From Mermis nigrescens (Eukaryota; Nematoda; Enoplea; Mermithida; Mermithidae), in contig JAVLUZ010000507.1 of the NCBI GenBank assembly GCA_036768485.1, forward strand, positions 709,179 to 773,178: a stretch of DNA of 64,000 nt, in the 5' to 3' direction. The translations under genes and the position numbers were made by a program. The notes below the pieces were generated by a model. The model saw nothing but the letters and a program-made list of their open reading frames with translations, did no database searches and was not told where the DNA came from. Below are positions 45,201 through 57,200 of this stretch, piece after piece. Every line of letters starts with the position of its first letter. The stretch's first letter is position 1.

Positions 45201-48200
45201 ATACAAAAAAAATCGTGGCTATACGAAAAAATTGAAAAATGATCAGGAAATCCTCGTTGCCTACATATTTGAAAACATTCTTAAATAAGCCACGTTTCTC
45301 AGAATTTCTCTGTTTTTGTACCGGACAAGGATTTTGAGGCTCGTACAAAGATTTTTGTTGCGTCTTTGTACAATATGCAAAGACTTTGGGGCAAACTGAT
45401 TTTGGTTTTCACGCCTTTTTGAGTATTTTTCAGCAGAATTTTAAAAATTTTTGGCGCTTCGCACCAAATGTCGCAATTGCAGTCTATGTATGTAGCTCAA
45501 AGCGCGAACAATAAACACTATAAAATCAGTCTTTGTATAATTCCAAGCATTTTCGTACAGACTCAAACGTCTTATGCATCTATCTCTACTGTTTCGTATA
45601 GATTTTATGCCGAAAATAAGAACTATTTGTCAACTTTGCATTGTTTTCTGCCGTTTGAAGATAAAATTGACTTCTTTATCTTTGTATGTTGCATTGAATT
45701 CCTAAGAAAATCATCCTTTATAACGAGATTCAATCTGCATACTGCTATTGCTGCTTTATTTCTGAATATGTAATACACGTTATTTTAGCTTTCTGAGTCG
45801 ATTTTTTGTACGTAAATTTATTCAAAAACTGATAAAAATTTCGGCGCTTCGCGTCGAACTAATGTTATCAACTAAATTTCGGACGAAGTCAGCACATAGG
45901 TCGAAGATCACAGACCGATAGTACGTTAAAATGTGTATATTTAATAGTATATCCATACATGTAAGAGGAGGGTGGGGACCCCTCATTCTAAGTCGGACGT
46001 CCCCCATCCCCCCATAGTCAGAAAACTTTTGACCCCCGATTTTTAGAAAAGAATCGAATTTTTGGCCGTTTAGGCGTTGTTTGGTCGTTTTTGGACCAAT
46101 AATTGGAGGTCATTTATGTTCTCCCCCTGAAAATGGCCAGGACCCCCCACATTTCGAGTTGTTACATGTATGAGTATACCTACATATTATATTAGAGATC
46201 TACCGAGGTCTGGCCCCAGCGACGGGGCCCAGGCCTCGGCCCCGATGCCGTCTGGCCCCGGCGCCGGAGCCGGGGCCGGGGCCTGTGGAAAAGGGAAAAA
46301 ATTAATGAAAATAAGAAAAATCGATCTTTTTTGTCGAATTATACTATGTAATATTTATTTATTCACAAAAACTAAGCTAAATTACGTCAAAATTAAACTT
46401 AGTCTACTGTTCCATGCTCTACACAAGTGATTTTTGGTCCGTACAAGCAATTTTTCACTTCTGTTACGTTTGTAGGTTATAGCATAAAACAATCTGTCGG
46501 AGATCATGCATACGTATGTTTTGTTTAATTAAATAGAGCAAGTATGTCAAGCAAATTATAAATCCAGCGGGCGTACAAATGGCGTTTACTGCTCATGAAT
46601 TCGTTAAGGGTACAACAAAGTGTGTAGATATTTGAAGAGAAGATTGGCCATGAAGCCATCTATTCTATTTCCGCTAAACGATGAAAAACACGAAAAAATG
46701 GGATAAAAACAATAAAAAACGAATAAAAACACGAAAACAAAACACAAATTGGAGGGTGACGAGTTCTGATCAAAGGTTGAAAAGTTGTTTTTAGAATAGA
46801 ATAAAAAGAACAACGAAAAATAGTTTTTTGAACAAAATTTCATCGAGGGTTGGAAAAGAATTATAGCAATATGCGCCTTTGACTTGTCAATTTCTTAATC
46901 TCGTTATTACTGATTGACTGAAATAAAGTTGCTTGCCCAAGCAAAAAGTTGCTCCGAGCTATTAGTGTTATGGGTTCATTCTGAATTTTGCTCGCCCTCT
47001 GCAAAATTTTGGCACTCTTAAAAATAGTTACCTGCGTGTTTAGTCTGCAGCTTCATTTTTGATATATATACGTGATTCTATTCAACCATTATTGATCGTT
47101 TTTTAATTTTACTTTTAATTTTTGTATAATTCAAAATTACAACCTTCTCCAATTTGCCTATCTGCTATCTTTTTGATTGTTTTTAAGATCGTCGCTACAG
47201 TCATCAGCTGGGATCTCGTGCCTTTACATGCTAAATATGAACAGATCTGTGCTCAGCGCGATCAGAGTATGAACGTTTCTATCAGATTATGTATTTCTAC
47301 GATCTTGTAGTGTATTTAACGTCCAAATTCACAGATTCAACTAGCTGTGAAATATTTGTCGAAAGTAAATTCAGCCTCTTATTTATTTTAGAATAAAAAA
47401 TTGGACATTTATTAGTCTAGGGTCAAAAACCAATTTTTTAATCGAAAATCGGGCAGTCTTCCAAATTGCAATAAAAAATAGAAAGCGTTGCAAGATTGAA
47501 AGTTGCTGTCGAACGCCCAAATATTGATCGATACGCGGACGGCTCCAAATTGACCTATAAATATGTTCGCTACCTTAGTTTTTGGCTTGCTTAATAGCCT
47601 ATTTCTGAGCATAGCTAATGTACTACTATGTACGTATTTACATGCAATCAATTTATTGGTTGGAAATCATTTAAAAAATTTGGTGAATGAGAAAAATTAA
47701 ATTAGATTAGAATTAAAATTAGAATAAGATTAAAATGAGTATCTCTGCGTGCATACTGGCGATGAAGCGTGTATCCGGATCCGGTATTATCCCGGATGTT
47801 TTCAGGATCCGGATCCTGATCCGGAAGTTTGAATTATCACTACTCATCCCGGATCCGGAACATTGAATTTTAACTACCCGGATATGGATCCAGAACATTA
47901 GAATTTTAACTACCCGGATTTGGTTCCAGAAACGACTCTTTAGACATTCTATCAAGCGAATACAGATTCGGAATCTTTCTCTTTTATCTGAAAATTGCGA
48001 AAGTTATGAATTCATAGTAAAAAATCAGTTTCATAAATGCGAAAGGCTCTCATAGTCCTCCGCAAACACCAAGAGTGAAATATTGACACTCATAAGTGAA
48101 GTTACATAACTTATAGTCAATTATACTTTATAAAAAATATTTCACCAAACTGGCGATTGCGCTTTGGTTGATATTCTATCCTAGTTCCACTAAAAAGCTG

Positions 48201-51200
48201 TTTGCTTAGCTGGTATGTAGCCCTAGGTAAAAGGCGTTTTCATTCATCGAGAAAGCACGGGAACCCGAGTTTGCTGCTTTTTACCGTGCACGCCGATCCT
48301 CTGAGCAAATTTTTTGTATTTGGCGAAGATTTTTCCCAATTTTCATTTAATGACTTCGATTGTCTAGAGAACAAAAACTTTAAAAATGTTCAAAATTCTG
48401 AAAACTTTCGCACTTCTTGTCGTAATTATATAGCAGTCTGTTTAATATGTCGTTTTAATAGCAAGACTTAGCGTTTAAAAAGACAAAACCGTCAGCGTTT
48501 CCAGCGTTTGACGCTGGTTATTGTGCTCTTTCTCTTTATGAATGTCCAAAATTGAGTTTAGCTTCTATAAGTCCAAAAATTCTAGTGTGTCATACACTTG
48601 AGTGATTTGAACTGTTTATCTACATATTAAAACCTAAGCTTAATTAAATGACAAAATTGTTTGCTTTAAAATTTACAATTTTCTGTTATGCTTCCCTTCC
48701 CAAAGCTATCGAAATTGTGTTTAAGACGTTAAAATGATTGAACTTTTCAGTGCTCGCTGATTAAGTTGCTTATTAATAAAGGCCGCAAAAGTCTGCGTGT
48801 AAATGGTTCAAATGTTAAAATTTTTCATCTACAAATCCTTTCATTTTTCATCGCCAGAAAATCAGAAATAGGCCGCTAAAATACACTAACAAAAGTCTAA
48901 AATCCCAGCCTTACCAAACAAAAGGCCTTAGCTGTACTATATTATAGTACGTTAACAACCTCAGAATTTAGATGTACAAAATACAACACACGGGCGTCAT
49001 CCTGTATGTAATATGTACATGCAGGAGACCTTCTTAAAAACACTTGCCTCTGAGGCACCTAAGAAAGTTTGATAATTACGATGGTGCATAACATCAATTC
49101 AGGAACGGATCAGTAGATTGCTTAACCAACAAGGAATAATAATGTGTATTGGATCCGGGTTCGGAAGCTTAACTTTTTACTATCCAGATCCGGAAGTTAA
49201 ATTTTCACTACCCGGATCCGGGAATCGCAAGAACTAGAAACCGTATCCGGATGCGGATAAATTGAAATCGAGGATCCGTTTCATCACTAATGCATATTCT
49301 TCTTTTATGTGCATATGGGTATGCACATATTTACATATTTAAAAGTAGTAGCATTAAATATTTCATTTATGAATCAAGGTCATTCATGAATCTTATTCAC
49401 TTTGTCATGCTAGTTTAAGCTCTGTAAATGGAGAAAAAGTACCTACCTTGCTAGAGTCATTGCATACCTATTTGGCATTGTGCCACATTGTCAACTAAAA
49501 CGACCATTTCTTGTTACAATCGCAAATTGTTGTGTAAATCGAGCGTATTACAATATTTATTTCTTATTCCCTATCTGTGAGAAGATTCGTTAGATAATTC
49601 TGCAAGTCCATAAATTATATTCTTTTTCATTTTCATTTTTTGTTGTTTTGCTTTTATTTTACAATTATTTCTTTACCTAACTTTTTGTGAAACGAGTTTT
49701 TCGAAACATTTTTTGATTAAGCCAATTAAACTTGATTTTATCAGATTTAGCTCTCTAGAATTAACTTGCTTTATTTAGTTGCCTATGCTAATATCAAAAG
49801 CGTTCTTCGACTGGCGTCAGACAGCGGCGAAATTGTTTTGGAAAATTGCGGACTCAAAGGCCAACCTGCGACTAACTTATTTTTAACGCTACAGGATACG
49901 TATAGGTGATTTTTTTTAATTTTCGTTTTCCTTGTGCATGGTGTATTATAGGAAGTCAGCAATACGAGAAAAAAAGCGATAAAGAAAAAAGGAAAATATA
50001 GAGGGACAAAAAATATTTAAAAAAATGAAAAATTAAATAAAAATGAAAATAATAATAATAACAAATAAGTAAATAAAAATAAAAAAGATGACAGAGATGG
50101 AAGTTCGGCATGCTATTAGTAAGACAGAAACAACAAGACGCGAGAAATAGCACAAATATACGTACCTAAAAAAATTATATTAGAGATTACATGTTTTACG
50201 AGGCGCAGAAGTCTAAGTGAGGCGTGAAGAAGTAGGCAGGAATATATACAGAAAAAATACACGTAAAAACATATAAACAGGCGAGGCACACATGGGCGTG
50301 GGGGTTGTTACTCTTAGAAGTTGAAACCCCTCAGATTACTGTAGACCCCACATAATTCTATTTTTGGTAACATTTTTGGCAATTTTACTCATCCTGACCC
50401 CCCAGAATTCTGTTGCTGCCCACGTATGAGGCGAGGTCATCAGAGAGGAACTGAGTTGCTACAGTTTCGTGCCTTCAATCCTCTGACTGTCACTACAACA
50501 TAGCGGCACTAGTCTAGGCGGCTAGACTGCCTCTCAATAACGCAGCGATCAACAACTGAAAGTAAATGCAAAGACGCGAAAAATTTTGAAAATCTCAGTC
50601 AGTGTGCCCATAATTTGGTATTTTCAGGATAATGCTGCACAATGACAAAAACTGGGCGAATGCGAAAAAATTTTAGGAAAATCTTAGTTAATGTGCTCGG
50701 GGAGGGCTGAGGAGGTGAAATTTTAAAGTGCCTTGTTTGGACTCAAAAATGGTCGATACGCGTATAAAACATCGTTTTTAGGCGTTTCTGACGATGCTCT
50801 ATCTTTCTAGAGCAAAAAATGAAAAATTCGAATCAATCAAGAAAATTCGAATAAATTAAACAAAATATATATGAAAAATGAGTGTATGGCGAGAAGCGCG
50901 AAAATTTGACAATTTTGAGCAACTAGGCAGCTAAAAACGCAAAAAATTAAGAAAAATTCGAATAAATTAAACAAAATATATATACAAAAAATGAGCATAT
51001 GGCGAGAAGCGCCAAAAATTTGACAATTTTGAACAAATGGGCAACTAAAAACGCTTAAAACAATACGTTTTATGCGGATTTTTCAAAAACTTTTGGAAAA
51101 TCGCGAATTTTGTGGGAGGAGAGGGAACTTTTCTGGGGGTTAACCCAGAAAATCCTCAGATCATGTAACGTTGTGACTCTATCTGACCATGCGTTTACTT

Positions 51201-54200
51201 AGAAATACATTGATAAAAATATAAAAATAATAAAATACATTAAATACGAATACATTACACCAATTTTTGGCCAAAAAGGGCTAAACAAAACAAATTTCTT
51301 TCAAAAATCGGAAGAGGAGGGTCAAAATTTTTTCTGGCTTTGTGGGATGATCATGACGGCCAAATTTAAGTGGGGAGGATTCCCCTGTTCTCCCTGTTAC
51401 ATACAAATCGTACAGGGTAAGGTCTTGGAATAAATTGCAAGTCATAGAAAATTAACTGCTCTATAAGAATCCGAAGTTTTATAACACTGACTTGTTATGT
51501 TTTATTGAACCGTTTGCATAAAATTAGACCACGGCAGTTTTAGCGGAAAGAAAAAGGGATATGATTAAGGCTCAAATTATAGCTCATTGAAGTTGAAGCT
51601 TAAAACTGAAAATTTGAAGCTTATTTGATAGTCACGTGTGCAGCAAGAAAATGCTGGGGGTGCAAGATTTTTCAAAAGTCAAAAAATGGCTTTAAAAATG
51701 GTGGTAGGGCGAAAAGAAACATTATTTTTCAACGTATCTTATTGAGCACTTTCCGTTGGCATCAAAAAATTGCAAAAAAAAACAAAAAAATGCAAAAATT
51801 GATCTCTGGGGGGGTGTATTTTGGTTTTTCGGGGAGGGGGTGCATACTCCCCCAAACCTCCACATGTGGTCTTGAGTTTTGACCAGACATGTACTTCGGG
51901 GAAGTTCATATGAGCTTCAACAAAGAATATTTGCGGCGAAAGGCAAAATTAAAGGTAGAAAAGGACAGATCAAAACTGTGCAAATACGCTCAGAGTTGAC
52001 CAGAACCTGTCGACCAAGGCAATTACACACAGGCCCGTATCCAGGGGGGCGGGGGGGCCTGCCCCCCCCGAAATGGGAAAAATTTTTTGTTTCTCCCAAG
52101 GGGGGACCCTTGGGAAAAATGAAAAATTGGCGAAGTGCGTCTGAAACACCGTCAAAACAGGTTTTTGGCGTACTTTTGAGCTAGTAAGCTCAAAATTTTC
52201 CGGCGCTTCGCGCCGGATTTATTGTTTATGTATAGTTTTGTCTTCTAAACCGCTAAAAATCGTTCAAATTTGAGTTAGACATAGAGAGCATGTCAATTTT
52301 TTTCCAGCGCCAGATTCATTGCTCAGCTATAGTTTTTGCCTTCTAGGTCACTCAAAACAGCTCAAATTTGAGTTATGACATGGGAAACATGAAATTTTTG
52401 CGGCGCTTCGCGCCGTATTTATTGTTTATATATCTTTTTTGTCTTCTAGCCCGCTCAAAACGCTAAAATTTAAACTTGACATGCAGAATATGACAATTTA
52501 TTCATTATCTGTATTGTTTTTCTCTGTGAAGCACAATGATTAAGTGCAAAGGAAAGAGATTAGAAATAATTCGTCGATCAAGTAATGAGAAATCAGCTTA
52601 AATGATGGATTTGCTGTATATCAATATTAAATGGAGTGAAAAATTTTTTTAATTTTTTTTAAATTTTCTTCACCATTGTATAGAGCTCGCCAAGATACGC
52701 TCAAAACTGTCTTTATTTTCGCCCATCTCCTAATGGTTCTCGAGATATCTGGCCTCAAAAATTTTCGGCCTCCCCGAAATAAAATCCTGGATACGGGCCT
52801 GATTACACATAACGCTATTTGTACATTTATACCGATTTTTAAGGCCATTTTGGCTCAAAAATTCTTTGGCTGACCTGGTTGACCTTCCTTAGACGCCGCT
52901 GACCCCCTGATTGCCAATGTCGCGCACCTGTGTCTTTGCTTGTGTCCGTGACCATAGGTGTACAGCATGGCCGATCTGAGGGGGTCAAAAATTGATCTTT
53001 GTCGAGCCAAAATGACCCCTAAAAATGGCACAAGCGCTAAAATAGCGTTAAAACTACGTTATTAAACAGTTTTGGTCAATTTGAAGCACTTTTAAAGAAA
53101 ATTTTTAATTTTCATCCGTTTTTGGCCTTCGTTTTGCCTCATTTTCCCCATAAAATTTTCCATTTTTTCATTCTGGGGGAGCAGTGTTTTTTTGTACTCG
53201 GCAAAGATTTTTCCCGATGTACAAAGACTTTTCGGGACCGTCTTTGTACATGTACAAAGATTTTTGGGAAGACAAAAATTGCAAAAAAGGTCTAAAATTA
53301 GAAAAAATTTCGGCGCTTCGCGCCGAAATGAGTAATTGTGTGTTCTATATATCTTTATAATGCCAGAAATTGCATTTCAAAAGTAAAAATGTCTAATTTT
53401 TCGGCGCTTCGCGCCGTTTTAAGACGATTCTTAGTGATGTTTGCCCTTAGAGACCCAGAAATTAGCTAAAACACACTACGAAAAGTCGAAGAACTCTGTT
53501 TTTACCACACTAAAATCGCTGCTGTACCATATTATAGTACCCAAAAATTTGTGTGTACAAAATGTACAAAGATTTTTAGGAAGACAAAAACTGTAAAAAG
53601 GTGTAAAATTCCTGAAATTTTTCGGCGCTTTGCGCCGAACTGATAAATTATTTGTCCTATATATCTTTAAAATGGCCGAATTTGCATTTAGAATGGAAAA
53701 ATGTCAACATTTTTTCGGCGCTTCGCGCCGTTTTCAGATAATTTTTAGTAATTTTTGGCGTCAGAAACCCAGAAATTAGCTAAAATACACTACCAAAGAT
53801 CGAAAACCCTGTTTTACCATACTAAAATCGCTACTGTACTATATTATAGTGCACAAAAATTTGCATGTACAAAATGTACAAAGACTTTTGGGGACCATCT
53901 TTGTACATGTACAAACGGATCTTGTACAAAAAAAACACTGCTGGGGGGTCAGGACCCCTAACCTCCCTCCCACATGCATGTCTGGTCGTGACCAGAAATT
54001 CACGTGGGCTTTTGCTATGTAAGGGTTCTCTCTCTCTAGACCTTCAGAAGACTAAACATGAAAGTTTTTTTGGGAAATGAGGCAAGTAACGTTAAAAAGT
54101 AATTGAAAATCAGACCTTCATGCAAAATGCTAGAAAGTTCCCAAGAATCTGCGAATAAAAGTTTTACACGTTATTTCAACATCTTTGTCTATTTTTAGGT

Positions 54201-57200
54201 TATTTTAACTCAATAAACGACTATGCTATTCATCTACTGACGTAATTTGAATCGTTATGACCACGCATAGGCATAAGAGGTTCTGGACCTCTGAGAATCT
54301 GAAAGACTCCGCCAAATCGGTAGACCTTCTGAATTGAATGTTTAGTGCTACTTTTAAAAATTTTGTCCCATCAGATCCCCAGAATTTATTGCTGCCCATG
54401 TTTAGTTACGGACTGGAAATTTAGGCTCGGTTTCGGCCATTTTGTGGAGAGAGTTGATTTCTCAACTTCGACGGAAATGTTCTAAAAAATTTTTAAAAAA
54501 TGCGCAACACGTATGTACTGATTATCATTGTGTCGTAATAATCTAGCTCCAAATAGAGTCAAAATACTCGTATATGTGTAGGACTAAAGAGATTTGTTTT
54601 ATTAAAACTTGCGTTTTGTTGACTTGAATATATTCCAGAGATCAGAAAGTATGAATTTCGATTCGATTGGGGAATTTTTTTACATATTTTTCGTGCTTCT
54701 CTTTAGAATAACATTGTTGAACTTGCGAGGCAATAGACTAACAATTGATAACTGCAAGAACTTGGCAATGTGTCTCGTTTTTCTCAAGTATCTCAGACAC
54801 TTGAATCTCCGAAATACTGGCTTAAGCAACGAACACTTGGTTTCTTTGGTCGAATGCCTTGAAAATAAAGAATTGCAGGTATACAATTCGCATCGTTAGG
54901 CATTTTTTCTTTACTCAAATTTGAGCGTCGATATTTTTTTTAAATTTTCGCCTTATTCAGCTGCGTTGTTTCGTGACTGAAAAGTTGAGTAATTAGCTAC
55001 GTAACATGCAATTTTCAAACTTGCGACTTAGCAGCACACCTGGGCGTTGGGGGTTGAGGGTATGCATCCCCTTCTCCCCTCGAGGAACCAAAATAGCCCC
55101 CAGAATTCTATTTTTGAAATTTTTTTGATTTTTTCTGCAATTTTTTTGATGCCAATGGATAGTGCTCGATGAGAAACGTTGAAAAATTGTGTTTTTCGCC
55201 ATACCGACATTTTTGAGGCCATCTTTTGATCTTTGAAAAATCTTGCACCTTCCCAGAGCTTTGTTGCCGCCCACCTATGCTTAGCAGTCCTTCTCGCCCT
55301 AATTCATTTTTAGCAACTCTTCTACCTCGTCAAATTTTTGATTAATCTTCATATTGCATGCGTAAATTATAAGCTGTTCTTTTTCAAAAAATCAGATCTC
55401 ATGCAGCTTAACATTACTATGTAATTTCGAAATTTTTTGGCTTATACATATGTATTTACACCTCTCACAACTTTCAAGTAAACAGTATCTTTTAACATAT
55501 TGATTTATAAATTTAGATCTTTATATACGTACACGTAGCTTTTCTGTTAAAAAATACAGGCTTCATATCCGTAAAAATTTTCCAGACGCCTTTTTAATTT
55601 GAATGACATTATGTAGTTCATAAGACATTATATATTGCTAAAATATATAAATCGTAAGTTTAAATATTTAATCAGATGATATTGATCCGTCGATCTTAAA
55701 TTTAAATCGAATGAGTTACGGTCTTGATAAGCATGCGATTATAGGAAAAATATGAAATAATATACATACATAGAAATTAGTGATGTCCCGGTGCCGCTTT
55801 TTTTACCGGTGCCGGTGCCGGTACTTCCTGTACCGGCGCCGGTGCCGGTGCCGGTGCTACATTAGCATATTATGTAGTGTACTATGCTTCTTCAAAAACG
55901 GCTAAATTTGTACCTATTTTTCACCGGATATACATATTAAGGGCAAAATTTCATTTGGCTAGTAACGACTTCATGATTTTTAATTTATGAATACATATTA
56001 ATTTTCTCACTTAAGCATTAAACAAACAAAAAATTGTAATAAAATTGAAATTCGAAGAAAAATAAAAGTTAAATAGTGTATTATAAGTTTAAGTGTAGCG
56101 CAATCAAGAATGGCTTGTGTAGTAGTTGATTCTTTAGTCAAATCGAAATTTGGTTTTAGTGCATTAGTTAAATATTCAAGTAGTAGGAAAAAAAAATAAA
56201 TATATTAACAAAAACTTTTGGAGGTTAAATTATTTGAGTTTATCATTTCACATTTTCAAAAGCCTTTGAAAACAAACATGGGATATATTAGTAATGCAAA
56301 AGACTTACATAGAAGTTCATTTACAAAGTTTTAACAAGCTTTTTCTGAATAATTTGCAGGAAAAAGTTTTGCATAAAAACTATTTTAAAATTCTAGCTGC
56401 GTTCAACGGTCTTCTGCTCACGAAATGGAAAAATAAAAATGGATTTGATGAAATTAAGTTGAAAAGTACTCTGTAGTACTCATCCTTCTTGCCTACAGAT
56501 TGTAGAATTAGAAGAACTTTCCACTCTACATATATGTCGATGTTTTTAATTTTAATTTACTTTATTTATTAGTGTCCACGCTTCTTGCTGTTAATTGATG
56601 TTTTCAATAAGATATGTTTCGTTAAATGAATAATTCATTTTTAAAGCTCGAAGACTTGTTCTGAAGTTCAGTCAAAATGCTTCACAATGCTAATCAGAAG
56701 ATTTTATTTGCAAAATGCTACCTTTTTGCGCCTTTATTCATTAAATTGGTAATAAATGAGCTTCAATTATTCTTTTTTACACTAATGTTTTCTCTTTTAT
56801 CTAGCACCGGCACCGGCGCCGGTACCAGCCTAGCACCGGCCCGGTGCCGTTGCTTAGGCACCGGCGCCGGTGCCGGTGCCCAGGATATCACTAATAGAAA
56901 TGACGTTTATGACATAGTCGTTTTATATCACTAGAATTTTATCTCATATCATTATTTATATTTTTATATAATTTATTTCACTAGGGCGCTCCATTTGTCT
57001 AAATTATTATTATTGAAGCTTTATTATGAATTAACTTTGTACAGGTGCTTCCGCTGATTCATAACTTGATTAAAAAAGACCAGTTTGAGCGAATATACAT
57101 GTTTTACAGAAAAATTGTCAAAATACTGTATTATGCTTTGGATGACATACAAATTTAGATTTTTAAATTAGCACATCCATGTATGTATGTAGCTAAAAAT

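Noticed and set aside
56294..56476. 60-codon frame considered as a TONSL exon
   Set aside because: It lies wholly inside hAT-5, has no similarity to TONSL, and exons 10 and 11 already join in phase without it.
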